Part shown: one piece after another, positions 52,455 to 62,212 of the stretch
Layout: each line of letters begins with the position of its first letter
Position numbering within the stretch: the first letter of the stretch is position 1
NCBI RefSeq assembly: GCF_005484805.1
Contig: NZ_CP039432.1
Location: forward strand, 4,526,001 to 4,590,000
Source: Rhodococcus sp. SGAir0479
GTDB taxonomy: Bacteria; Actinomycetota; Actinomycetes; Mycobacteriales; Mycobacteriaceae
DNA length: 64,000 nt
Reading direction: 5' to 3'
Notes under the pieces: model-generated
Seen by the model: the letters and a program-made list of their open reading frames with translations, nothing else
Told to the model about the DNA's origin: nothing
Databases searched by the model: none
Made by a program: the position numbers and the translations under genes

Positions 52455-53528
52455 TCAGAAAGTGGTGACGACGTCGAAGTCGAACCCGTTCGCCACGGCA
52501 AGATGAATTCGCTGCCGCGCCACCCGGTTTCGGAACTCCACGGTTCCCCGAGGTCCGTCGTAGGCGGCCCCGTCCACCACGACGTCGAGTGCGTCCGGTG
52601 ACAGTCCGCCCGCACGGTGGATGAGGCTGGCGAGGGTCTGGATGCCCTCGTAGCACGACTCTGCAGCGTTGTTGAGCGGTGGTGCGGCCGCACCGTGCAG
52701 CGCCACGTACCGTCCCACGAGGTCCATGGAGTCGGCGTCGACGAGCGAGCGGAAGTAGGCGGCCGCCACGAACAGGTCCCGCGTGGCCCGCGGCCCACTC
52801 GCGAGGAGCATGTTCTCCTCCATGAGTGGACTGAAGCGCACGATGTGCTCGTCGAGCCCGCGTCGCGCGAAGGCGCGGTTGAAGTCGACGGCGTCCTGCC
52901 CCACCAACAGCATCAGGACTCCGTCGCACTGCGATGCCGCGACCGATTCGACCACCCGGCTCATGTTGCCGCGCCCGAGGTCGACGAACGATTCGCCCAC
53001 GATCTGCAGGTCGAGTTCGTGCGCGTAGGCGCGCACCGCGCCCAGTGATCCGTGTGGCCACACGTAGTCGTCGCCGACGACGAACCAGTGGCGTGCACCG
53101 ACATTGTCCCGCAACCACTTCAGGGCGGGAGCAATCTGTTGGCGCGGTGTCTCCCCGCAACAGAAGATGCCGCCGCGCGTCTCACCGCCCTCGTAGAGGG
53201 AGGTGTAGGAATACGGGACGCGGCCGGCCACGACGGGCGCGAGAGCGTGGCGCACCGACGAGATGTGCCACCCGCTGACCGCATCGATCGCCCCCGCCGA
53301 CACCAGGCTGTCCACCTCGGCAGCGATCACCTCGGGACGGGTGCCGCCGTCCACGACGTGAATGGACGCCTCGCGTCCGAGCACTCCGCCCGCGCTGTTG
53401 ATGTCGCGCGCGGCGAGCTCGCCGATCGCCTCGCACGACGGTCCGAAGAGCCCCGCCGGACCCTGGAGGGGTACCACCATCGCAACCCGCCACTGCTCGG
53501 CGCGGGCGCGGCCCAGTGCGACGCTCAC
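52455..53528 (-). CDS. amiC: AmiC-like cytoplasmic amide sensor (Peripla_BP_6 fold)
   Basis: A 357-residue type-1 periplasmic-binding-fold protein: RVAMVVPLQGPAGLFGPSCE, LAARDINSAGGVLGREASIH, VSGWHISSVRHALAP and CDGVLMLLVGQDAVDF. It starts almost directly with the fold and has no signal peptide or lipobox, so it should be cytoplasmic like Pseudomonas AmiC, which binds amides and controls the antiterminator AmiR. No AmiR is encoded here. It may instead sense amides for the MarR protein, or have become a transporter-type sensor. GTG start. Confidence 0.88.
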   Translation of the reverse strand: MSVALGRARAEQWRVAMVVPLQGPAGLFGPSCEAIGELAARDINSAGGVLGREASIHVVDGGTRPEVIAAEVDSLVSAGAIDAVSGWHISSVRHALAPVVAGRVPYSYTSLYEGGETRGGIFCCGETPRQQIAPALKWLRDNVGARHWFVVGDDYVWPHGSLGAVRAYAHELDLQIVGESFVDLGRGNMSRVVESVAASQCDGVLMLLVGQDAVDFNRAFARRGLDEHIVRFSPLMEENMLLASGPRATRDLFVAAAYFRSLVDADSMDLVGRYVALHGAAAPPLNNAAESCYEGIQTLASLIHRAGGLSPDALDVVVDGAAYDGPRGTVEFRNRVARQRIHLAVANGFDFDVVTTF

Positions 53529-53580
53529 GTCGACGTCTCCGCGGCGGCGTCGCAGGTGGTGGGCTGCGCGTGGGCTATCA

Positions 53581-53592
53581 TTTCATCTGAAA
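53581..53592. promoter_or_regulatory. MarR-type palindrome between amiC and marR genes
   Basis: TTTCATCTGAAA fits TTTCA-N2-TGAAA exactly, as upstream of amiS. It lies 52 nt before the amiC start and 46 nt before the MarR start, in a position to control both divergent genes. Confidence 0.7.
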
Positions 53593-53638
53593 GTATTGCC
53601 CGTGGAGTGTGAAGCGTGCAACAGCTCGGGAGTGGGTC

Positions 53639-54079
53639 GTGTCGGACAAGGGTGTCATCGTGGCGGACGAGGTGTCCGTGACGGTTGCGCTCCTGCGTGC
53701 TGCGCGGGTCGCGGCCCAGGCGGCGGACGAGGCACTCGCTGCGGACGATGTGACCGCGGACCACTACCTGGCGCTCGACACGCTGATCGACCGCCCCGGC
53801 GCGACGATGGCCGAACTTCGCGACCGCACCCGCATTCCGGCCCCGACGCTCACCCGCGTCGTCGACCGGCTGGTGTCGATCGCGGCCGTCTACCGTGAGG
53901 TCGACGCCGACGACCGGCGCCGGGTGCGGGTTCATCCCAGCACGCGTGGCCGGCAGCTGCACGCCCGCCTGTCGGCCGCCATCCGTGACGTCGAGAGGGA
54001 CTGGCTGGCCGAGCTGTCCGACGCACGTTCCGCCGATCTGGTCCGCAGCCTGGTGGCCCTGGGGCGTACCGACATCTGA
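53639..54079 (+). CDS. MarR family transcriptional regulator
   Basis: A 146-residue winged-helix MarR protein: DHYLALDTLIDRPGATMAEL, recognition helix IPAPTLTRVVDRLVS, and the wing VDADDRRRVRVHPSTRG. It is divergent from amiC and flanked by a TTTCA-N2-TGAAA site that recurs before amiS, so it is the likely repressor of the amidase genes, taking the place of AmiR. GTG 53639 with GGGAG upstream is preferred to GTG 53609. Confidence 0.82.
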   Translation: MSDKGVIVADEVSVTVALLRAARVAAQAADEALAADDVTADHYLALDTLIDRPGATMAELRDRTRIPAPTLTRVVDRLVSIAAVYREVDADDRRRVRVHPSTRGRQLHARLSAAIRDVERDWLAELSDARSADLVRSLVALGRTDI

Positions 54080-54133
54080 CGGAGCCGGAGGTGCAGACAT
54101 CCTGTGCCCGAGCCCGATTCGGCGCGGTTCGGA

Positions 54134-54757
54134 TCAGGGTTCGTCGTGCGGCGCGGTCAACGTCGACGTCGCCATGGCGATCAGATTGCGCTGGAAGGTC
54201 GAGAGGGGAAGCGGCGGACGACGTCGACTCGACATGTCCCGCGCACGGATGGCCAGCATCGCCGAGATGAGCAACAGGGTGCCCTGGATGCGCTCGTCGA
54301 CCACCCGGGGCGGCAGGGTGTCGATGCAGCCGCGCATCAGGTCTATCGTCGCCGACAGGCTGGGGTACTTGCCGACGCCCTTCATCTGATCCGGCGCCAA
54401 TTCGTACATCGTCTGTCCGAGGATGCGCAGATACCGTCGGCCGGCCTCGGTCGACAGGAGTTCGGCCAGCGGAACCACGGCGAGTTCGATCGCGTCCCGG
54501 GGCGTGCGGGGCCCCGGCGCGGGCCACGAGGCGAGAAGCTTCGCGCGCCGTTCCTCGATCCGGGTGAGGTGCTTCTCGAGAATCGCCTGCAGGACGCCGT
54601 CGCGTGAGCCGAAGTGGTACCGCAGCGCCGACGGATTGCGTTGTCCTGCACCCTGAACGATGTCACCGACGAGGGTTGCCTCCACGCCCCGGGATGCGAA
54701 CAGCTCCTCGGCCACATCGAGGAGCTTCTCTTTCGTCGAAAGCGGCTCCCGGTTCAT
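54134..54757 (-). CDS. TetR/AcrR family transcriptional regulator
   Basis: A 207-residue TetR regulator: STKEKLLDVAEELFASRGVE, then a longer than usual loop VGDIVQGAGQRNPSALRYHF with SRDGVLQAIL, typical of the group binding larger ligands. The C-terminal domain is helical. It is divergent from the exported beta-propeller gene, and an inverted repeat lies between them, so it probably regulates that gene. Confidence 0.85.
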   Translation of the reverse strand: MNREPLSTKEKLLDVAEELFASRGVEATLVGDIVQGAGQRNPSALRYHFGSRDGVLQAILEKHLTRIEERRAKLLASWPAPGPRTPRDAIELAVVPLAELLSTEAGRRYLRILGQTMYELAPDQMKGVGKYPSLSATIDLMRGCIDTLPPRVVDERIQGTLLLISAMLAIRARDMSSRRRPPLPLSTFQRNLIAMATSTLTAPHDEP

Positions 54758-54766
54758 GCGGTTCAG

Positions 54767-54783
54767 TGTAGCTTCCGGAGCTA
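54767..54783. promoter_or_regulatory. Inverted repeat between TetR and beta-propeller genes
   Basis: GTAGCT-N5-AGCTAC is a perfect 6-bp inverted repeat 9 nt from the TetR start and 19 nt before the beta-propeller start. Position between divergent genes makes it a candidate TetR operator. Confidence 0.45.
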
Positions 54784-54802
54784 CTACTAATAAGGAGTAT
54801 TA

Positions 54803-56455
54803 ATGAAATCATTCGAACCAGCTCGCGGTCGAAAGCTCGGCCGGGCCGGGCTCGCAGCGGTGATCCTGGCCGCGGCCGTCGGCTCGGGCGCCGGGGTGGC
54901 CGGTGCCGCCGGGAGCCTCGGCAGTCTCGGAGATTTCGGAAGCGGCAGCGCCGGGCCGGGAAACGCCGGAAACGATCTGTGGCCGTATGCGGACACCGGG
55001 TGGGTGACACTGCACGGCGACCCAGCCAACCGGAAGCAGCAACTGGGTGTGACGACGGCGGCGCAGTACACGCGTTGGACCGCGCTCGAGGGGTCGGCCG
55101 TACTCACCGCCCCGACACTGCTGCCCGACGGCAACCTCGCGGTGACCACCGGCAAGGCCGAGGGCAACGCCAATCTGCACGTGCTCGACCGCCTCGGCAA
55201 CATCGTCTGGGAGTCGCCGGCGTGGAACGGGAAGGACGGTGTCGATTCCGCCGCGATCATGTCGTCGCCGATCATCGACGTCGACGGCAACATCTACATC
55301 GCCGACGGCGACCAGTTCTGGTCGTACACCGGTCGCGGCGATCTGAGATGGGTGATCGACCTGCCGGCCGCGCCCACACCCAACCCGTTCGCCTCGGGAT
55401 CGCGCCCGATCAACCCGTTCGTCACCGCTGCGTTCACCGAGGACGGTGGTGTGCTGGGCACGACGGCGTTCGGTCAGGTGCTCGTCGTCGACCGCGCGAC
55501 CGGGGAACTGCGTGCCCCGATCCTGCAGTTGCCAGGCACGCTCGCGAAGCGGCACACCAAGACACCGATGTCGCCGAGTATGTGGTCCGACGGAATCATG
55601 GACCCCGCCATCAAGGACCCCATCTTCCAGATCGTCATGGGTGGAATCGTTCAGAGCGCCAACACTCCTGCCGTCGACGACCGGACCGGCCGTGTGTTCG
55701 TGGCCGCCACCGACGTCGAGCAGGACAAGGGGGCGTTGTACGGCCTCGACGTGACGCCGCCGCGGGGCGACGACCCGGGGGCGGTGTCGATCGGGTTCGC
55801 GGCACAGATGGGCCCGGGCAGCGGTTCCAGCCCGGTCCTCTCACCCGACGGGCGTCTGGTCTACACGTGCGACGACGAGGGTCTGCTGTACGCGTTCGAC
55901 ACCGCGACCGGGCAGCGGGTGTGGAGCGCCCCGTCCGACGCCGCCGCCGCAGCGGTGACGGTGGGCGCCGACGGGAGCATCTACGTCCTGACGAATCCCG
56001 GTGTCGCGTCGGCCTTCGACGAGGCCGGCAACAAGTTGTGGGACGCGGACCTGTCCGCGGTGACGGCTGCGGCGCTACCCGTCAGTGACGTCTACGGTGC
56101 GCCGGTCGTGCGGGGGAACGGCAATCCCACCGTGGTCGACGGCGCCGTGCTGATCGAGGTCTTCTACGGCTACGACGTTCCGGTACAGGGAAGTTCGGTG
56201 TCCGTGCCGGTGAAGGCGGCGATCGTCGAACTCGATCCGGCGACGGGAGTGGCGCGGCGCAACGTCGCGATCGCCAGCGACAGCACCGAGGGACTGCTCG
56301 CGGTTGCGCCCGACGGTCGCATGTTCTCGACGCTCGGGGCGATGACCTCGACTGCGGTCGCACCGCTCGCACCGATGGTGAATCCGAACCTGCCGGAGGG
56401 CCTCGAGGTCATGCGCGCCCAGGGCGGTCTGGACGGCTTCCTGCCCGTGCGCTGA
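54803..56455 (+). CDS. Exported PQQ-like beta-propeller protein
   Basis: A 550-residue exported protein: signal peptide (LGRAGLAAVILAAAVGSGAGVAG), a Gly/Ser linker, then beta-propeller blades with the PQQ/BamB repeat pattern, e.g. SSPIIDVDGNIYIADGDQF, GALYGLDVTPP, SSPVLSPDGRLVYTCDDEG and LLYAFDTATGQRVW. No catalytic PQQ residues were identified, so it is more likely a binding or scaffold protein outside the membrane. TAAGGAG precedes the ATG. Divergent from a TetR gene. Confidence 0.82.
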   Translation: MKSFEPARGRKLGRAGLAAVILAAAVGSGAGVAGAAGSLGSLGDFGSGSAGPGNAGNDLWPYADTGWVTLHGDPANRKQQLGVTTAAQYTRWTALEGSAVLTAPTLLPDGNLAVTTGKAEGNANLHVLDRLGNIVWESPAWNGKDGVDSAAIMSSPIIDVDGNIYIADGDQFWSYTGRGDLRWVIDLPAAPTPNPFASGSRPINPFVTAAFTEDGGVLGTTAFGQVLVVDRATGELRAPILQLPGTLAKRHTKTPMSPSMWSDGIMDPAIKDPIFQIVMGGIVQSANTPAVDDRTGRVFVAATDVEQDKGALYGLDVTPPRGDDPGAVSIGFAAQMGPGSGSSPVLSPDGRLVYTCDDEGLLYAFDTATGQRVWSAPSDAAAAAVTVGADGSIYVLTNPGVASAFDEAGNKLWDADLSAVTAAALPVSDVYGAPVVRGNGNPTVVDGAVLIEVFYGYDVPVQGSSVSVPVKAAIVELDPATGVARRNVAIASDSTEGLLAVAPDGRMFSTLGAMTSTAVAPLAPMVNPNLPEGLEVMRAQGGLDGFLPVR

Positions 56456-56470
56456 CACCCGGGCAATGCA

Positions 56471-56512
56471 GAACGGGTGTCCCGGACCCGCCGGATCCCG
56501 GGACACCCGTTC
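56471..56512. terminator. Bidirectional hairpin between beta-propeller and acs genes
   Basis: GAACGGGTGTCCCGG pairs with CCGGGACACCCGTTC over 15 bp around a 12-nt loop. It lies between the two convergent stops and can serve both. Confidence 0.8.
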
Positions 56513-56531
56513 AGGGCGTCGTACTACTTGC

Positions 56532-58460
<1,929 letters not shown>

Positions 58461-58533
58461 CTCGGCTTGCCTTCTTTCCGGGTCGAGCTCTCGGGCGGAG
58501 CGTCGGGAATGTCGCTGCGACGGTTCTCGCCTT

Positions 58534-58549
58534 TGTGAGGGTAGTCACA
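58534..58549. promoter_or_regulatory. Consensus Crp/GlxR site upstream of acs
   Basis: TGTGA-GGGTAG-TCACA is an exact match to the Crp/GlxR consensus. It is the main feature of the 340-nt gene-free stretch between acs and dppA (58461-58800); the remainder holds only the dppA ribosome binding site GGGAGGTGG. The crp gene is in the same window. Confidence 0.75.
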
Positions 58550-58800
58550 GGTCAGCGACCCTGCAGGGGTACCTCCCGCGGAGTGGCACCGAACTGCGAC
58601 GGCCGGTCGATTCTCTGCGACGGACGGTCCGGCCACCTGCGGTCGGGGCATACCGCCCGTGACGGAATTCATAGGGGCCGCCGTGTTGCGATCGGGACTC
58701 GAACCGGTGCCGATCCGGGCGGGGCGCCCGGCTCCACGACGCGCGGCGCACGCGATCTCTATCGTCGCTGGGACCAACCGATCAGTTCGGGAGGTGGGCG

Positions 58801-60420
58801 GTGGCCGGTCGTGGAGGCGTCGCGCGGGCAGTGGCGTCGACGGTGGCGGTGGGGCTCGTCGTGTCGGTGACGGCCGCGTGCACCGCCGGGACCGGGCCGG
58901 GTACCGGGATCGTCCTGGCGTGGAGCGGCGAGCCGCAGAATCCGCTGATCCCCACCGACACCAGCGACAACACCGGCGGGCGCGTGCTCGACGCGGTGTT
59001 CGCCGGCCTGGTCGCCTACACCGCCGACGGCGGTATCGAGAACGAGGTGGCCGAGTCGATCGTCACGCCGGACGCACAGCACTACACCGTGACGCTGGAA
59101 GGCGGTTGGACGTTCACCGACGGCAGCCCGGTCACCGCGGCGTCGTTCGTCGACGCGTGGAACTACGGCGCCCTCTCGACCAACGCGCAGTTGCAGGCGT
59201 CGTTCTTCGCCCCGATCGACGGCTACGACGAGGTGGCGGCGGCCGACCCGACGGCGCAGACGATGTCGGGGCTGCGGGTGCTCGACGACCGCACGTTCAC
59301 GATCACCCTGGAGCAGCCCGAGTCGGCGTTTCCGAAACGCTTGGGATTCGCGGCCTACTATCCTCTCCCGCAGTCCGCCTACGCGGACATGCCGGGATTC
59401 GGTCGTCATCCGATCGGTAACGGCCCCTACCGATTCGCGAACGACGACGCGTGGCAGCACAACGTGCGCATCGACCTCGTCGCCAATCCCGACTACCGCG
59501 GTGGTCGGGTGGCCCGCAACTACGGCGTCACGTTCGTGCTCTACAGCAACCTCGACACGGCCTACACCGACCTGGTGTCGAACAATCTCGACGTCGTCGA
59601 CGGCGTACCGGCCAGCGCGCTGGAGATCTACGAGGCCGACCTGCCGGGCCGCACCGTCAACCAGCCCTCCGCGACGATCGAGTCGTTCACCGTTCCGCAA
59701 CGGTTGCCGCATTTCGGCGGAGAGGAGGGGCGTCTGCGCCGGCAGGCGATCTCCCGCGCGATCGATCGCCCGCAGATCACCGCCCGCCTGTTCGCCGGAA
59801 CCCGTAGTCCGGCGCGAGACTTCACCAGTCCGGCGATCCAAGGCTGGACGCCGGATCTGCCAGGGTCCGAGAACCTCGACTTCGCGCCCGACCGGGCCCG
59901 CGCGGACTGGGCGCAGGCCGATGCCATCGCGCCGTGGACGGGGTCGTTCCGGATCGCCTACAACTCCGACGGCGGCCACCAGGACTGGGTCGATGCGGTG
60001 TGCAACAGCATTCGCAACACCCTCGGCATCGATGCGCACGGCGCGCCGTACCCGACGTTCGCGCAACTGCGCACCGAGGCGACGAACGGGACGATCGACA
60101 GCGCGTTCCGGTCCGGATGGCAGGCGGACTATCCGCAGCAGTACGGCTTCCTGGCCCAGAACTTCGAGACCGGGGGCAGCTCGAACGACGGCGGGTATTC
60201 GAATCCCCGGTTCGACGCGTTGCTGCGGGCTTCGGCCGGGGCCACCGATCCGGCGGCGGCGCAACGGGCGATCGACGACGCGCAGGAGATCCTGCTGCGG
60301 GACCTGCCCGCCGTCCCGAACTGGAACCGCAACACCACGGGCGGATGGTCCGAGTACGTCACGAACGTGCGGTTCGGCTGGGACGGAATTCCGTTGTACT
60401 ACCTCATCGAGAAGAAGTGA
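58801..60420 (+). CDS. dppA: Oligopeptide ABC transporter substrate-binding lipoprotein
   Basis: A 539-residue SBP_bac_5 protein. A signal peptide ending in the lipobox VTAAC (Cys about 27) anchors it outside. Family marks: LVAYTADGGIENEVAESI, HYTVTLEGGWTFTDGSPVTA(A)SF, split at the motif, RHPIGNGPYRF and late YGFLAQNF. It captures peptides for the downstream permeases; in M. tuberculosis the equivalent Dpp system is also needed for heme use. GGGAGG precedes GTG 58801. Confidence 0.92.
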   Translation: MAGRGGVARAVASTVAVGLVVSVTAACTAGTGPGTGIVLAWSGEPQNPLIPTDTSDNTGGRVLDAVFAGLVAYTADGGIENEVAESIVTPDAQHYTVTLEGGWTFTDGSPVTAASFVDAWNYGALSTNAQLQASFFAPIDGYDEVAAADPTAQTMSGLRVLDDRTFTITLEQPESAFPKRLGFAAYYPLPQSAYADMPGFGRHPIGNGPYRFANDDAWQHNVRIDLVANPDYRGGRVARNYGVTFVLYSNLDTAYTDLVSNNLDVVDGVPASALEIYEADLPGRTVNQPSATIESFTVPQRLPHFGGEEGRLRRQAISRAIDRPQITARLFAGTRSPARDFTSPAIQGWTPDLPGSENLDFAPDRARADWAQADAIAPWTGSFRIAYNSDGGHQDWVDAVCNSIRNTLGIDAHGAPYPTFAQLRTEATNGTIDSAFRSGWQADYPQQYGFLAQNFETGGSSNDGGYSNPRFDALLRASAGATDPAAAQRAIDDAQEILLRDLPAVPNWNRNTTGGWSEYVTNVRFGWDGIPLYYLIEKK

Positions 60421-60423
60421 GCC

Positions 60424-61350
60424 ATGCTGCGCTACACCGGACGCCGTGTGCTGCAGATGATCCCGGTGTTCCTCGGTGCCACGTTCCTGATCTACGCGCT
60501 GGTGTTCCTCCTGCCCGGCGACCCGGTCGCGGCCCTCGCGGGCGACCGGGCGCTCACGCCGGCCGTCACGGAGCAGTTGCGCGCCCGGTACCACCTCGAC
60601 CAGCCGTTCCTGGTGCAGTACCTGCAGTACCTGAAGGGGATCCTGACGCTCGACTTCGGCACGTCGTACTCGGGTCGACCCGTGGGAGAGGTCCTGGCGC
60701 AGGCGTTTCCGATCACGCTGAAGCTGGCGGTGACGGCCGTCGTCATCGAAACGGTGTTCGGGGTGGGGGCGGGACTGGTGGCGGGGCTGCGGCAGGGCGG
60801 AGTGTTCGACTCGACCGTGCTGGTCGTGAGTCTGGTGCTGCTCGCCGTGCCGGTGTTCGTGATCGGATTCCTCGCCCAGTTCTTCGTCGGAATCCGGTGG
60901 GGATGGGCCCCGCCCACGGTGGGCGCGGACACCAGCCTCGCACGAATGCTGTTGCCGGCGTGTGTGCTCGCCGCGGTGTCGTTCGCGTTCGTGCTCCGGC
61001 TCACCCGGACGTCGGTCGCCGTGACGCTGGTGTCCGACCACGTGCGCACCGCGACCGCGAAGGGGCTGTCGCGGCGGCGGGTCGTCGGAATGCACGTGCT
61101 GCGCAACTCGCTCATCCCGGTTGTCACGTTCCTCGGCGTCGACCTCGCGGCACTGATGGGCGGTGCCGTCGTCACCGAGGGAATCTTCAACATCAACGGC
61201 GTGGGCGGCACGATCTACCAGGCGGTGAGCCGCGGCGAGGCGCCCACCGTCGTCTCGTTCGTGAGCGTGCTCGTGGTCGTGTACCTCGTGGCCAACCTGC
61301 TGGTGGATCTCCTCTACGCAGTGCTGGACCCCAGGATCCGCTATGTCTGA
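60424..61350 (+). CDS. dppB: Oligopeptide ABC transporter permease, DppB type
   Basis: A 308-residue permease starting MLRYTGRRVLQMIPVFLGAT, with six spans and the binding-protein-dependent transport (EAA-like) loop RTATAKGLSRRRVVGMHVLRN, which contacts the ATPase. It starts 3 nt after dppA and overlaps dppC by 8 bp, so the four genes form one operon. Confidence 0.93.
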   Translation: MLRYTGRRVLQMIPVFLGATFLIYALVFLLPGDPVAALAGDRALTPAVTEQLRARYHLDQPFLVQYLQYLKGILTLDFGTSYSGRPVGEVLAQAFPITLKLAVTAVVIETVFGVGAGLVAGLRQGGVFDSTVLVVSLVLLAVPVFVIGFLAQFFVGIRWGWAPPTVGADTSLARMLLPACVLAAVSFAFVLRLTRTSVAVTLVSDHVRTATAKGLSRRRVVGMHVLRNSLIPVVTFLGVDLAALMGGAVVTEGIFNINGVGGTIYQAVSRGEAPTVVSFVSVLVVVYLVANLLVDLLYAVLDPRIRYV

Positions 61351-62212
61351 GAGCGACCGGGCACACGGTATGTGGGCGTCCGCGTGGCGACGACTGCGTC
61401 GGCGTCCCGGGTTCGTCGTCGCGTGCGTGATCCTGGTCGGCGTGGCGGCGGTGGCGCTGTTCCCGTCGCTGTTCACCGATCTCGATCCGCGGTACTGCAG
61501 CATCGCCGACAGCCTCGCGCCGCCGCGGTCGGGGCACTGGTTCGGGTTCGATCGCCAGGGGTGCGACATCTTCGCGCGGACGGTGTACGGGGCGCGGCCG
61601 TCGGTCACGGTGGGGGTGTGCGTGACGGGGGCCGTGCTCGTGATCGGCGTCGTGTCGGGGTCGCTGGCCGGGTACTACGGCGGCTGGGCGGACTCGCTGT
61701 TGTCGCGCGTGACCGACGTCTTCTTCGGAATCCCGTTGATCCTCGCGGCCATCGTGTTGATGCAGCTGTTTCCGCAACGGACCGTGTGGACGGTGGTCGT
61801 GGTGCTCGCCCTGTTCGGGTGGCCCCAGATGGCGAGAATCACTCGTGGAGCCGTCATCTCGGCCAAGAACAACGATTACGTGCCGGCCGCGCGGGCAGTC
61901 GGCATGTCGCATCCGTCGATCCTGGTGCGCCACGTGTTGCCGAACTCGCTCGCGCCGATCGTCGTCGTGACCACGATGTCGATCGGGACGTTCATCGTCG
62001 CGGAGGCGACGCTGTCGTTCCTGGGGATCGGTCTGCCGTCCACCACCGTCTCGTGGGGTGGCGACATCAGTACCGCTCAGGTGACGTTGCGGAGTGGTTC
62101 GGCGATCCTGTTCTACCCCGCCGGTGCGCTCGCCGTCACCGTGCTGGGTTTCGTGTTGTTGGGCGACGCCCTCCGCGACGCGCTCGATCCCGTCCGGGCG
62201 CGGCCGCGATGA
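61343..62212 (+). CDS. dppC: Oligopeptide ABC transporter permease, DppC type
   Basis: A 289-residue permease with six spans. The N-terminal SAWRRLRRRPGFVVACVILV is typical of DppC, as are HWFGFDRQGCDIFARTVYGAR and the EAA-loop YVPAARAVGMSHPSILVRHV. It pairs with DppB to form the membrane channel. It ends in an ATGA overlap with the ATPase gene. Confidence 0.93.
   Translation: MSESDRAHGMWASAWRRLRRRPGFVVACVILVGVAAVALFPSLFTDLDPRYCSIADSLAPPRSGHWFGFDRQGCDIFARTVYGARPSVTVGVCVTGAVLVIGVVSGSLAGYYGGWADSLLSRVTDVFFGIPLILAAIVLMQLFPQRTVWTVVVVLALFGWPQMARITRGAVISAKNNDYVPAARAVGMSHPSILVRHVLPNSLAPIVVVTTMSIGTFIVAEATLSFLGIGLPSTTVSWGGDISTAQVTLRSGSAILFYPAGALAVTVLGFVLLGDALRDALDPVRARPR

Noticed and set aside
53609-53638. 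Upstream GTG as start of the MarR gene
   Set aside because: GGAG lies only one base from it, too close for initiation; the GTG at 53639 has a properly spaced GGGAG and fits the MarR length.
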